64,000 nt of DNA, taken from Curtobacterium sp. S6 (GTDB taxonomy: Bacteria; Actinomycetota; Actinomycetes; Actinomycetales; Micrococcaceae). Position numbers and translations under genes: made by a program. Location: contig NZ_JHEL01000015.1 of assembly GCF_000710345.2 (NCBI RefSeq), positions 806,001 through 870,000 of the forward strand, given 5' to 3'. Positions 27,679 through 36,589 of this stretch are shown here, piece after piece (the stretch's first letter is position 1; every line of letters begins with the position of its first letter). The notes beneath the pieces are model-generated. The model saw nothing but the letters and a program-made list of their open reading frames with translations. It was not told where the DNA came from and did no database searches.

Positions 27679-28806
27679 TCACGAGAGTCGCTGGACCGCC
27701 GCGGCGATGCGTTCGTCCGAGGCCGTCAGGGAGATCCGGATGTATCCCTGGCCCTGATCCCCGTAGAAGACTCCGGGGCCGACCACGATGCCCAGATCCG
27801 CGAAACGGCCCACCGTGCTCCAGGTGTCCTCCCCCGCGGTTCCCCAGAGGTAGAGCCCCGCCTCGGAGCCGGACAGTTCGAGGCCGTACCGCTCGACCGC
27901 GGGCTTCAGGGCCTCACGCCGACGCCGATACGCATCCTTCTGGGCCACCACGTGAGTCTCGTCTCGTAGCGCCGCCGTCATGGCGTCCTGAATCGGTCGC
28001 GGGACGATCATTCCGGCGTGCTTCCGCGAGTTGATGAGATTGGCCACGAGCGAGGGATCTCCCGCGACGAAAGCCGCGCGGTATCCGGCCAGGTTCGACT
28101 GCTTGGACAGGGAGTAGACGGACAGCAGACCGTCGAGGGATCCCGCCGAGACGGTGGGATCCAAGATCGATGGCACGCGGCGACCGCCCCGGGCCTCGTC
28201 CCAGGCTCCCCAACCAAGCTCGGCGTAGCACTCGTCCGAGGCCACGACCGCGCCCAGCTCACGGGCTTCGCGCACGAGGCGGGCGAGGGATTCCTCGTCA
28301 CGAACCTCGCCGGTGGGGTTTCCGGGGGAATTCACCCAGACCAGACGCACCCGGGAACGGGTGGCCTCGTCCAGGTCGCTCAGTTCGTCGGCCGCGACCG
28401 CGCGCGCCCCGGCGAACGTCGCCCCGATATCGTAGGTCGGGTAAGCGACCCGGGGGCGCACGACGACGTCGCCCTCCCCCAGGCCCAACAAGAACGGCAG
28501 CCAAGCGACCAGCTCCTTGGAACCGACCGTGGGCATGACACAGGACTCGTCGAGACCTCCGACGCCGCGACGCCTCCGGTACCATTCGGCGACCGCCGAA
28601 CGCACCTCGGAGGTTCCCTGGGTCGTGGGGTACCCGGGGGCATCCGCGGCCAGAGCGAGGGCCTGCCGCACGACCTCGGGGGTCGGGTCCACGGGGGTCC
28701 CGATGGACAGGTCGACCGTTCCGTCCGGATGCTCCGCCGCCCTCTCCCGGTACGGGGCCAAGGAATTCCAGGGGTAATCCGGCAGGGTGAGGCCGAAGGA
28801 AGTCAT
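27679..28806 (-). CDS. dapC: N-succinyldiaminopimelate aminotransferase
   Basis: PLP aminotransferase making N-succinyl-LL-diaminopimelate from the keto form. 375 residues. The start LPDYPWNSLAPYRERAAEHPDG and the segment DLSIGTPVDPTP are typical of actinobacterial DapC. WVNSPGNPTGEV binds PLP, and the Schiff-base lysine is in YSLSKQSNLAGYR. GAAAGG precedes the ATG. It is 13 nt downstream of fdxA, a pairing common in actinobacteria. dapD and dapE are about 4 kb away in the window. Confidence 0.94.
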   Translation of the reverse strand: MTSFGLTLPDYPWNSLAPYRERAAEHPDGTVDLSIGTPVDPTPEVVRQALALAADAPGYPTTQGTSEVRSAVAEWYRRRRGVGGLDESCVMPTVGSKELVAWLPFLLGLGEGDVVVRPRVAYPTYDIGATFAGARAVAADELSDLDEATRSRVRLVWVNSPGNPTGEVRDEESLARLVREARELGAVVASDECYAELGWGAWDEARGGRRVPSILDPTVSAGSLDGLLSVYSLSKQSNLAGYRAAFVAGDPSLVANLINSRKHAGMIVPRPIQDAMTAALRDETHVVAQKDAYRRRREALKPAVERYGLELSGSEAGLYLWGTAGEDTWSTVGRFADLGIVVGPGVFYGDQGQGYIRISLTASDERIAAAVQRLS

Positions 28807-28819
28807 GCGGGGATGCCTT

Positions 28820-29143
28820 TCAGTCCTGGTTTTGCGGGGCGAGCGCCGCGATGAAGGGGTGATCGTGATCGATCGCTCCGGTCCGGGCGGCTCCGCCGGG
28901 CGAGCCCAGATCGTCGAAGAAGTCGGCGTTGGCCGTGGTGTACTCGTCCCATTCCTCGGGAACGTCGTCTTCGTAGTAGATGGCCTCGACGGGGCATACC
29001 GGCTCGCAGGCCCCGCAGTCCACGCATTCGTCGGGATGAATGTAGAGCGTACGTTCGCCCTCATAGATGCAGTCGACCGGGCATTCCTCAACGCATGCGC
29101 GATCCTTCACATCGACGCAGGGCTGGGCAATTACGTAAGTCAT
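28820..29143 (-). CDS. fdxA: Ferredoxin, 7Fe type
   Basis: Electron carrier with a [3Fe-4S] and a [4Fe-4S] cluster. 107 residues. The eight or so cysteines lie in [17 protein letters not shown]-type order and in [18 protein letters not shown], matching actinobacterial FdxA. The acidic C-terminal extension is typical. GAGAGG precedes the ATG. It is the first gene of the fdxA-dapC operon, downstream of a 181-nt spacer containing a short 7-bp hairpin (29233-29252). Confidence 0.95.
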   Translation of the reverse strand: MTYVIAQPCVDVKDRACVEECPVDCIYEGERTLYIHPDECVDCGACEPVCPVEAIYYEDDVPEEWDEYTTANADFFDDLGSPGGAARTGAIDHDHPFIAALAPQNQD

Positions 29144-29324
29144 TCAAACCTCTCATCGGCACCGGGTGCGCTCTCGTCACGGTGTATTTCGAAGGGTCCC
29201 GGTGGATCCGTTAGGTCACCAGTCTAGTCATCCGCGGGAACAGTCTCCCGCGATCAATCCCACAACCATAGGCTCTCGGAACCCCAGTCCCCGAGGCCGT
29301 TAAGCCAGGTGACTTTGGACGACG

Positions 29325-30611
29325 TTATGACCGTCGCGTTCCAAGGATCTTTCGGCCGGCGATCCACTGCCCCAGCACCGTCATGACGATGGTCCCGAGA
29401 ACCCAGGCGATGCCCACCTGACCGATGGCCACCGTGGGATTGGGGATGACCAGGAGGGAGTCGGATCTCGCATAGACGAAAAACCCGAGGAGCACGAAGG
29501 CCGTCACGCCGGGCAGCACGGTCGCCCAAGCCCGCCGCGTCACGTGCGCGGTCCACAGCGTCGCGGAGAGCACCAGAATCAAGGCCACGATCAGGCCCCA
29601 GGGAAGATACCAACCCGGAAAGTAGCTGATCGACGCGTGGAACATCGTGCCGATGAAACCGACGATCAAGCCGAGGCCGACGCCCGTCACCGCGGAATTG
29701 ATCGTCCCCGCCGGGACCTGCTCGGCCTGATCCACGGCGTCGTCCACGGTGCGCGCGAGCAAGCGGAAGGATTCCCTGCCGGAGATCTTCTGCTCGACGT
29801 TGTTGGAATAGTGGAAAGTCATGCCGTCGGAGACCGTGACCTGGGTCCGGTGGGCCGCCATCGCTCGCTTCTTGGCCTCGGCATCTCCGTCGACGACGGC
29901 CTGTTGGCGCTCGTCGGCGGGGTCGGCCTCGCCCTCCACACCCCAGACCAAACTCGGTTGAGCATGAATGGGGATCATCGTGAGCGCCTTGAGCGTCGCT
30001 TCGTGGGTGCTGCGGTGATCCGGGTGGCCGTAGCCGCCGTCGACGTCATAGGTCACCACGACATCCGGACGGATCTCTTCCATCACCTCGGCGATGGCCG
30101 CGGCCGGCTCTCTGAGCCGTGCCCGCGAGAGGCAATCCTCGGTCGCGTTGGTCGCGGAGGTCGCGCGGCCGTTCTTCCCCCACGACATGCCCGAATCGCG
30201 GAAGAACCCCGTGCCCGAACGGCGTCGTGCAAATCGATGCCCGGCGACGCCGAGCGCGCGGCAGGCGTCGTCCAGCTCGGCCTCACGGACCCGACCGAGG
30301 GCATCCCCCGAATCCTGAGCGGGCCGGGCACGCACATCCAGATGCGCGTGCTCCTCCCCGATGACCTCCCCCATCTCGCCCCGCGACATGGTCAGCAATT
30401 CCACGCGGGCGCCGGCCCGCGCGTAGTGACTCATGCTCGCACCGGTAGACGTCGACTCGTCGTCCGGATGGGCGTGGATGAACAGGATCGTCACCTCGCC
30501 CGGGTCCGCCCCCTCCGGGAGGAGGGAACGGACGGCATCGGGCGCGATGTATTCGCCCTGTTCTGGGTAGAACGGCTCCGGATGAGAGCCGTGCGTCGTG
30601 GGTGTGGCCAT
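29325..30611 (-). CDS. mshB: MshB-like N-acetylglucosaminyl-inositol deacetylase fused to a membrane domain
   Basis: The first 300 residues or so are a PIG-L/LmbE zinc deacetylase: IHAHPDDESTSTGA and GGYGHPDHRSTHEATLKA hold the metal ligands, and the sequence resembles the mycothiol-pathway deacetylase MshB. The remaining 120 or so residues contain four hydrophobic segments (for example VGLGLIVGFIGTMFHASI and LPWGLIVALILVLSATLW) and resemble the small DUF6113-type membrane proteins usually encoded next to mshB. At 428 residues it is far longer than stand-alone MshB (about 300). The fusion would tether mycothiol synthesis to the membrane (inference). It lies 30 nt downstream of typA. Confidence 0.85.
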   Translation of the reverse strand: MATPTTHGSHPEPFYPEQGEYIAPDAVRSLLPEGADPGEVTILFIHAHPDDESTSTGASMSHYARAGARVELLTMSRGEMGEVIGEEHAHLDVRARPAQDSGDALGRVREAELDDACRALGVAGHRFARRRSGTGFFRDSGMSWGKNGRATSATNATEDCLSRARLREPAAAIAEVMEEIRPDVVVTYDVDGGYGHPDHRSTHEATLKALTMIPIHAQPSLVWGVEGEADPADERQQAVVDGDAEAKKRAMAAHRTQVTVSDGMTFHYSNNVEQKISGRESFRLLARTVDDAVDQAEQVPAGTINSAVTGVGLGLIVGFIGTMFHASISYFPGWYLPWGLIVALILVLSATLWTAHVTRRAWATVLPGVTAFVLLGFFVYARSDSLLVIPNPTVAIGQVGIAWVLGTIVMTVLGQWIAGRKILGTRRS

Positions 30612-30641
30612 CGGTGAGGAAGCGCGCTCGCTTTCTGGGAC

Positions 30642-32558
30642 TTAGTTGGCGCGGTTGCGGGCGCGGAAGGCCTTGACGCGCTCGTTGGAGTCCAAGACGA
30701 CCTTGCGGATGCGGAACGCCTCCGGGGTAATCTCCACGCACTCGTCCTCGCGGGCGAATTCGAGGCACTCCTCGAGGGTCATCTTCCGCGGAGGCGTCAG
30801 GTTCTCGAAGGAGTCGGCGGAAGCCGAACGCATGTTGGTCAGCTTCTTCTCCTTCGTGATGTTGACCTCCATGTCGTCGGCGCGAGAGTTCTCGCCGACG
30901 ATCATGCCCTCATAGACCTCGGAGGTCGGCTCCACGAAGAAGGTTCCGCGTTCCTGGAGGTTGATCATCGCGTACGGGGTCACGACGCCGGCGCGGTCGG
31001 CGATCAACGAACCGTTGGTGCGGTACTCGATGTCGCCGGCCCACGGCTCGAAACCGTCGGCGTAGGAGTTCGAGATGCCCGCGCCACGGGTTTCCGTGAG
31101 GAACTGGGTGCGGAAGCCGATCAGGCCACGGGCCGGGATGCGGAATTCCATGCGGACCCAGCCGGTGCCGTTGTTGGTCATGGTCTCCATGCGGCCCTTG
31201 CGCGAGGCCATCAGCTGCGTCACGGCGCCCATGAACTCGTCGGGAACGTCGATCGTCATGTATTCGATCGGCTCGTGGACCTTGCCGTCGATGATCTTGG
31301 TGACGACCTGCGGCTTGCCCGCGGTCAGTTCGAAGCCTTCGCGGCGCATCTGCTCGACGAGGATCGCCAGGGCCAGCTCGCCACGGCCCTGGACCTCCCA
31401 GGCATCCGGGCGTTGCGTCGGCAGGACGCGGATCGAAACGTTACCGATCAGCTCCTTGTCCAGACGGTCCTTGACCTGGCGAGCGGTGACCTTGGCGCCC
31501 TTGACGCGGCCGGCCATCGGGGAAGTATTAATACCGATCGTCATCGAGATCGCGGGCTCGTCGACCGTGATGAGCGGCAGCGGCTGCGGGTTTTCGGCGT
31601 CCGTGAGCGTCTCACCGATGGTGATGTCTTCGATGCCGGCCACGGCCACGATGTCGCCGGGACGAGCCTCATCGGCGGGAACGCGGTCGAGGGCCTTGGT
31701 CTTGAGCAGCTCGGAGATCCGAACGTTCTTGAGCTGTCCATCCTGACGCGCCCAGGCAACGGTCTGCCCCTTCTTGAGGGTTCCGTTGAACACGCGCAAC
31801 AGGGCCAGGCGACCGAGGAACGGCGAGGAGTCGAGGTTGGTCACGTGAGCCTGCAGGACACCGTTCGGGTCATACGTGGGGGCCGGAACGTGGTCGACAA
31901 TGGTCTTGAACAGGGGCTCGAGGTCTTCGTTCTCGGGCAGCTCACCGTCGACGGGCTGCTCCGTGGACGCGCGGCCGGCCTTGCCGGAGGCGTACACCAC
32001 CGGAACATCCAGAACGGAGTCGAGGTCGAGGTCCGGGACCTCTTCCGCGAGGTCGGAGGCCAGGCCGAGAAGCAAATCCATCGACTCGGAAACGACTTCC
32101 TCGATGCGCGCGTCGGGGCGGTCCACCTTGTTGACCACGAGGATCACGGGCAACTTGGCGGCGAGGGCCTTGCGGAGCACGAAGCGGGTCTGCGGCAGCG
32201 GGCCTTCCGAGGCGTCGACGAGGAGAACGACGCCGTCGACCATGGACAGGCCGCGCTCGACCTCTCCGCCGAAGTCGGCGTGGCCCGGGGTGTCGATGAC
32301 GTTAATGGTGATCGATTCCCCGTTGGCGGCCGGACCGGCGTACTCGACGGTGGTGTTCTTCGCGAGAATGGTGATGCCTTTTTCTCGTTCCAGGTCACCG
32401 GAGTCCATCACGCGATCTTCCACGTCCCCGTGCTCGGAGAACGAGTGGGTCTGCTTCAACATGGCGTCCACGATGGTGGTCTTGCCATGGTCAACGTGCG
32501 CGACGATGGCGACGTTGCGGATGTCGGTACGAGTGGCGGTGCTGGACGATTCAGTCAT
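30642..32558 (-). CDS. typA: Translational GTPase TypA/BipA
   Basis: Ribosome-associated GTPase of the EF-G superfamily involved in ribosome assembly and stress adaptation. 638 residues. G motifs: VAHVDHGKTTIVDAML, DTPGHADFGGEVER and VVNKVDRPDAR. The C-terminal part shows the BipA-specific ESFENLTPPRKMTLEECLEF-type block and a basic ending. The ATG at 32558 begins MTESSSTATRTDIRNVAIV; an open frame continues upstream without similarity. mshB follows closely. Confidence 0.96.
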   Translation of the reverse strand: MTESSSTATRTDIRNVAIVAHVDHGKTTIVDAMLKQTHSFSEHGDVEDRVMDSGDLEREKGITILAKNTTVEYAGPAANGESITINVIDTPGHADFGGEVERGLSMVDGVVLLVDASEGPLPQTRFVLRKALAAKLPVILVVNKVDRPDARIEEVVSESMDLLLGLASDLAEEVPDLDLDSVLDVPVVYASGKAGRASTEQPVDGELPENEDLEPLFKTIVDHVPAPTYDPNGVLQAHVTNLDSSPFLGRLALLRVFNGTLKKGQTVAWARQDGQLKNVRISELLKTKALDRVPADEARPGDIVAVAGIEDITIGETLTDAENPQPLPLITVDEPAISMTIGINTSPMAGRVKGAKVTARQVKDRLDKELIGNVSIRVLPTQRPDAWEVQGRGELALAILVEQMRREGFELTAGKPQVVTKIIDGKVHEPIEYMTIDVPDEFMGAVTQLMASRKGRMETMTNNGTGWVRMEFRIPARGLIGFRTQFLTETRGAGISNSYADGFEPWAGDIEYRTNGSLIADRAGVVTPYAMINLQERGTFFVEPTSEVYEGMIVGENSRADDMEVNITKEKKLTNMRSASADSFENLTPPRKMTLEECLEFAREDECVEITPEAFRIRKVVLDSNERVKAFRARNRAN

Positions 32559-32689
32559 ACGATAAGGCTCACTTTGCTGGTGGATAGCTGGTGTGACGTG
32601 ATGATGGGCCACACCACCACGCCTTTCAGGCGCGTTCGGGCGCGACCGCATAGGGCCGTGTTCAATCATAGCCACCTCGTCAAACGGCG

Positions 32690-32733
32690 CGCGCCCACCC
32701 CGTTCATCGGTGCCGATGAACGGGGTGGGCGCG
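32690..32733 (-). terminator. Terminator of the first opp operon
   Basis: Perfect 21-bp stem (32690-32710 with 32713-32733) with a 2-nt gap, 19 nt after the ATPase gene stop. Only a short T-run follows on the minus strand. Confidence 0.75.
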
Positions 32734-32751
32734 GAGCCGAGTCCCTGAGGT

Positions 32752-34440
32752 TTAGGCGGCCTCGGGCGGGATCATGAGGCCGGCACCGGGGATCGCGGCC
32801 AGCAACTTTTGCGTGTAATCGGTCTCGGGAGATTCGAAGACCGAATCGGTCGATCCCGTCTCGACCATCTTCCCCTTCTCCATGACGCACACGTTGTCCG
32901 CGATCTGCCGAACCACGGCCAGGTCGTGCGTGATGAACAGGTAGGTCAGGCCCAGCTCAGACTGGAGCTCCGCCAGGAGGTTCAGGATCTGCGCCTGAAC
33001 CAGGACGTCCAAGGCCGAGACGGCCTCATCGCAGACCACGAGGTCCGGGTTCAGCGCCAACGCACGCGCGATCGCGACGCGTTGGCGCTGCCCGCCGGAG
33101 AGCTCATTCGGGTACCGAGCCATCATGGATTGCGGAAGAGAGACCTGATCCAGCAGCTCCTTGACCTTCTTTTCCCGTTCGGACTTGCTGCCCACCTTGT
33201 GGACCCGGAGAGGTTCCTCGATCGTGCGGTAGATGTTGTACATCGGGTCGAGCGAGCCGTACGGATCCTGGAAGATCGGCTGGACGCGCCGCCGGAAGTC
33301 GAACATCGCACGCCCCTTGAGGCTGGCGACGTTCTTGCCGTCGAACGAGATGCTCCCCCGGGTGATCGTCTCGAGGCCCAAAAGCATGCGCGCGACCGTG
33401 GACTTGCCCGAACCGGACTCCCCCACGACCGCGGTGGTCGTACCCCGCGGGATCGAGAAAGACACGCCGTCGACCGCCGTGAAATCCTCGGACCTCCCCC
33501 ACGCGCCCCGCAGCTTGAACACCTTGGTCAGGTCCTTGACCTCCACGAAGTCCTGTTGCAGCGAACGCTGGATCTCGGTCTTGGGGTGCTCCGCCAGGAG
33601 ATCCTCGGCTTCTTGCCCCGTTTCCTTGGCCACCTGGATGCGACGCGAGGCCAGCGACGGGGCCGACTCCACGAGCTTCTTGGTGTAAGGATGCTGGGGG
33701 TTGCGCAGCAGGTCCAAGGCCGAGCCGGCCTCGACCACTCGACCCTTGTACATCACCACGACCTTCCGGGCGCGCTCGGCGGCCAACCCCAGGTCGTGGG
33801 TAATGAGCAACACGGCCGTGCCCAGATCCGAGGTCATCGTATCGAGGTGGTCCAGGATCGTGCGTTGGACCGTGACGTCGAGCGCCGATGTGGGCTCGTC
33901 GGCGATCAACAGGCGCGGCTGGCACGAGAGCCCGATCGCGATCAGCGCACGCTGTCGCATGCCACCCGAGAATTCGTGCGGGTACTGCCGGGCGCGCTTC
34001 TCGGCGTCGGGCAACCCCGCTTGCTCCAGGACCTTGCTGACGTCCTTGTCACCGCTCGGCAGACCGTTGGCCTTGAGGGTTTCCTTGACCTGAAAGCCGA
34101 TCCGCCACACGGGGTTCAGGTTGGACATCGGATCCTGCGGGACCATGCCGATCTGATTGCCGCGCAACTTGACCATCTCCGGTTCGGAGACGTGCGTGAT
34201 GTCTTTGCCGTCGAAGATGATCTGCCCGCTGGAGACCCGGCCGTTGCTCGGGAGCAGACCGATCGCGGCGAGCGCCGAGGTCGATTTGCCCGACCCCGAC
34301 TCGCCCACGATCGCCACGGTCTCCCCGGGCATCACGGTGAAATTCGAGTTCTTGACGGCCTCGACCTCGCCCGTGCTGGTCTGGAACGTGATTCCCAGGT
34401 CCTTGATCTCGAGGAGTGGTTGCACTGTTTCTTCCGTCAT
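32752..34440 (-). CDS. Oligopeptide/dipeptide ABC transporter, fused two-domain ATPase (OppD-OppF)
   Basis: 562 residues with two complete ATPase domains. Domain 1: Walker A GESGSGKST (about residue 40), signature FSGGMRQRALIAIGLS, Walker B LLIADEPTSALD. Domain 2, from about residue 305: GESGSGKST, LSGGQRQRVAIARALA, LVVCDEAVSALD. Each domain ends with the oligopeptide-transporter extension (NPQHPYTKKLVESAP; SPETDYTQKLLAAIPG). A single chain therefore replaces the usual OppD/OppF heterodimer. It lies 3 nt after oppC, last in the operon. Confidence 0.93.
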   Translation of the reverse strand: MTEETVQPLLEIKDLGITFQTSTGEVEAVKNSNFTVMPGETVAIVGESGSGKSTSALAAIGLLPSNGRVSSGQIIFDGKDITHVSEPEMVKLRGNQIGMVPQDPMSNLNPVWRIGFQVKETLKANGLPSGDKDVSKVLEQAGLPDAEKRARQYPHEFSGGMRQRALIAIGLSCQPRLLIADEPTSALDVTVQRTILDHLDTMTSDLGTAVLLITHDLGLAAERARKVVVMYKGRVVEAGSALDLLRNPQHPYTKKLVESAPSLASRRIQVAKETGQEAEDLLAEHPKTEIQRSLQQDFVEVKDLTKVFKLRGAWGRSEDFTAVDGVSFSIPRGTTTAVVGESGSGKSTVARMLLGLETITRGSISFDGKNVASLKGRAMFDFRRRVQPIFQDPYGSLDPMYNIYRTIEEPLRVHKVGSKSEREKKVKELLDQVSLPQSMMARYPNELSGGQRQRVAIARALALNPDLVVCDEAVSALDVLVQAQILNLLAELQSELGLTYLFITHDLAVVRQIADNVCVMEKGKMVETGSTDSVFESPETDYTQKLLAAIPGAGLMIPPEAA

Positions 34441-34443
34441 CGT

Positions 34444-35520
34444 CTACTTCTTCCGTGATTTGGGGTCGAGCGCATCGCGCAGGGCGTCGCCCAACATGAT
34501 GAAGCTCAAGACCGTCAGGGACAGGGCCAAACCGGGCCAGAACACGGGCATCGGGTTGGAGCGGAACGCGTCCTTACCGTCCGAAATATCATTTCCCCAA
34601 CTCATCGACTCGGGAGGAAGGCCGATGCCCAGGTAGGACAGGGTCGATTCCGCGACGATGAACGTGCCCAACGAGATCGTCGCGATCACGATCACCGGGG
34701 CCATGGCGTTCGGGATGATGTGCTTCAACAGGATTCCGAAGGGCGAGACCCCGAGAGATCGGGCGCTCGTGACGTAGTCCGCGTTGCGCACCTCGACGAC
34801 GGCGCCGCGCATGATGCGCGCCACCTGCGGCCAGCCCAGGAGCACGAGGATCGCGACCAGGGTCCAGACACCGCGATGCTCGCGAAAGACGGGAAGCTGC
34901 ATGACGACCAGGGCACCGAGGATCAGGGGCAGGGCGAAGAAGATATCGCCCAGTCGCGCCAGGACGGCGTCGACCCAACCGCCGAAGTAGCCGGCGATCG
35001 CGCCGATGATGCCGCCGATGACCACGACCCCCAGGGTCGAGAACAGGCCGACGGTCAGCGACGCACGGGTGCCCGCGATCACGCGGGAATACACGTCACA
35101 GCCCTGCGCGGTGAATCCCATGAAGTGCCCGCCGGTCGCCTTGCCGTTGGAGTGTTCCAGCAGGCACTGAGCGTTGGCGGGGTTCTCCGTCCAGAAGATC
35201 TGCGGGAAGAACGCGATCAGGACCGCCAGAACAATCAAGACCATCGAGACGATGAACGTCGGCTTCTTCCTGAGCTGCCGCCACGCGTCGCGCCAGAGGC
35301 TCAGCGGCGCTTCGTCCGTGGTCGCGGAGTCCGTCGCGACCACCGGTGTCTCGTCGATATCGGCGACGAACCGTTCGGTCGCGATCGCGGAGGCACCGAA
35401 ATCTTTCTGGTTTCCGGCCACGGCGTGTTCGGCCATTTCCGGGGTGGCGCGGTGCCGCCCGGAGGCCGCCGCGGTGTCCGTGGCGACCGATTCGGAATCT
35501 GTGGGTTCAAATTTATGCAT
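34444..35520 (-). CDS. oppC: Oligopeptide ABC transporter permease, OppC type
   Basis: 358-residue inner-membrane subunit. A cytoplasmic N-terminal extension of about 70 residues precedes the first helix (FIVSMVLIVLAVLIAFFPQ). The BPD transport region has the family loop DYVTSARSLGVSPFGILLKHIIPNAMAP, which docks on the ATPase. The C-terminus PKSRKK is basic. The start overlaps the oppB stop by 8 nt and the stop is 3 nt before the ATPase gene. Confidence 0.94.
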   Translation of the reverse strand: MHKFEPTDSESVATDTAAASGRHRATPEMAEHAVAGNQKDFGASAIATERFVADIDETPVVATDSATTDEAPLSLWRDAWRQLRKKPTFIVSMVLIVLAVLIAFFPQIFWTENPANAQCLLEHSNGKATGGHFMGFTAQGCDVYSRVIAGTRASLTVGLFSTLGVVVIGGIIGAIAGYFGGWVDAVLARLGDIFFALPLILGALVVMQLPVFREHRGVWTLVAILVLLGWPQVARIMRGAVVEVRNADYVTSARSLGVSPFGILLKHIIPNAMAPVIVIATISLGTFIVAESTLSYLGIGLPPESMSWGNDISDGKDAFRSNPMPVFWPGLALSLTVLSFIMLGDALRDALDPKSRKK

Positions 35521-36439
35521 AGCGAATCCTCGGGTCGAGCCAGGCGTACAGCAGATCCACCAGGAGGTTCGCCACGCAGAAGACCAAAACCATGATCGAG
35601 ACGATGGAAACCACGCTGGGAGCGTCGCCCAGGGTGAGGGCCTTGTACAGCTGTGAGCCGATGCCGGGAACGTTGAAGATTCCCTCGGTCACCACGGCGC
35701 CACCCATGAGCGCACCGAGGTCGGCGCCGAGAAAGGTCACGACGGGAATCATCGAGTTGCGCAGAATGTGCACGCCAACCACGCGGCGGCGGCTGAGCCC
35801 CTTGGCGGTCGCGGTGCGGACGTAATCGGCACTCGCGTTTTCGGCCACGGCCGTGCGGGTGAGCCGCAGGACGTAAGCGAAGGAGACCAGGCCGAGCACG
35901 ATCGCCGGCAGGATCAGCTCACCCCATCCGGCAGTGCCCGAGACGGTCGGCTTGACCAGTCCCCACTTGACGCCGACCACGAACTGCAGGACGAAGGCCA
36001 AGACGAAGATCGGGATCGAGATGACGATCAGGGAGACGACCAGAACCGTCGAGTCGAAGAGTTTACCCTTCTTCAGCCCCGCGTAGAGGCCGAAGAGCAC
36101 ACCGAAGAACGCCTCAAAAAGCAACGCCTCGATGGCCAGTCGGGCCGTGACCGGGAAGGCATTGGCCACGATCGAGCTGACCTCGCGGCCGGAGAAGTTA
36201 ACCCCTAGGTCACCGGTGAACAATCCCCCGAGATAGTGGAAGTACTGAACAAAGAAGGGGTCGTTGAGGTGGTACTTCTCGGTCAGCGCCGCTGCGACGC
36301 CGGGGCTACAGCCCTTGTCACCGCACAGTGCCGCGAGCGGGTCGCCCGGCAGCATGAAAACCAAGAAATAGACCAGAAGTGTCGCACCCAGGAAAACGGG
36401 GATCAGCTGGAGGAGTCTTTTGACGAGATACCACAACAT
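35513..36439 (-). CDS. oppB: Oligopeptide ABC transporter permease, OppB type
   Basis: 308 residues, six predicted membrane helices. The N-terminus MLWYLVKRLLQLIPVFLGATL, the periplasmic MLPGDPLAAL, and the ATPase-docking loop DYVRTATAKGLSRRRVVGVHILRNS are typical of OppB/DppB. It follows the substrate-binding protein gene after a 150-nt gap that contains a hairpin, and overlaps oppC by 8 nt. Confidence 0.95.
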   Translation of the reverse strand: MLWYLVKRLLQLIPVFLGATLLVYFLVFMLPGDPLAALCGDKGCSPGVAAALTEKYHLNDPFFVQYFHYLGGLFTGDLGVNFSGREVSSIVANAFPVTARLAIEALLFEAFFGVLFGLYAGLKKGKLFDSTVLVVSLIVISIPIFVLAFVLQFVVGVKWGLVKPTVSGTAGWGELILPAIVLGLVSFAYVLRLTRTAVAENASADYVRTATAKGLSRRRVVGVHILRNSMIPVVTFLGADLGALMGGAVVTEGIFNVPGIGSQLYKALTLGDAPSVVSIVSIMVLVFCVANLLVDLLYAWLDPRIRYA

Positions 36440-36529
36440 GCCCTATCCCCTCCTCGATGTCGCGACGCCCGCGTGAGGGCGCAATGGGGAACTGCAAAAA
36501 GTCATCATGATCAACCTTTGAGGCAAGCG

Positions 36530-36562
36530 GCGATGGAGGGCCGATCAACGACCCTCCATCGC
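36530..36562 (-). terminator. Intra-operon hairpin between oppA and oppB (first locus)
   Basis: Perfect 11-bp stem GCGATGGAGGG / CCCTCCATCGC with an 11-nt loop and no U-tract, 28 nt after the oppA stop. Probably a partial terminator or mRNA 3'-end stabiliser that raises binding-protein levels over permease levels. Confidence 0.6.
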
Positions 36563-36589
36563 GTGACTAGTGTGTCGACGAGGACACTC

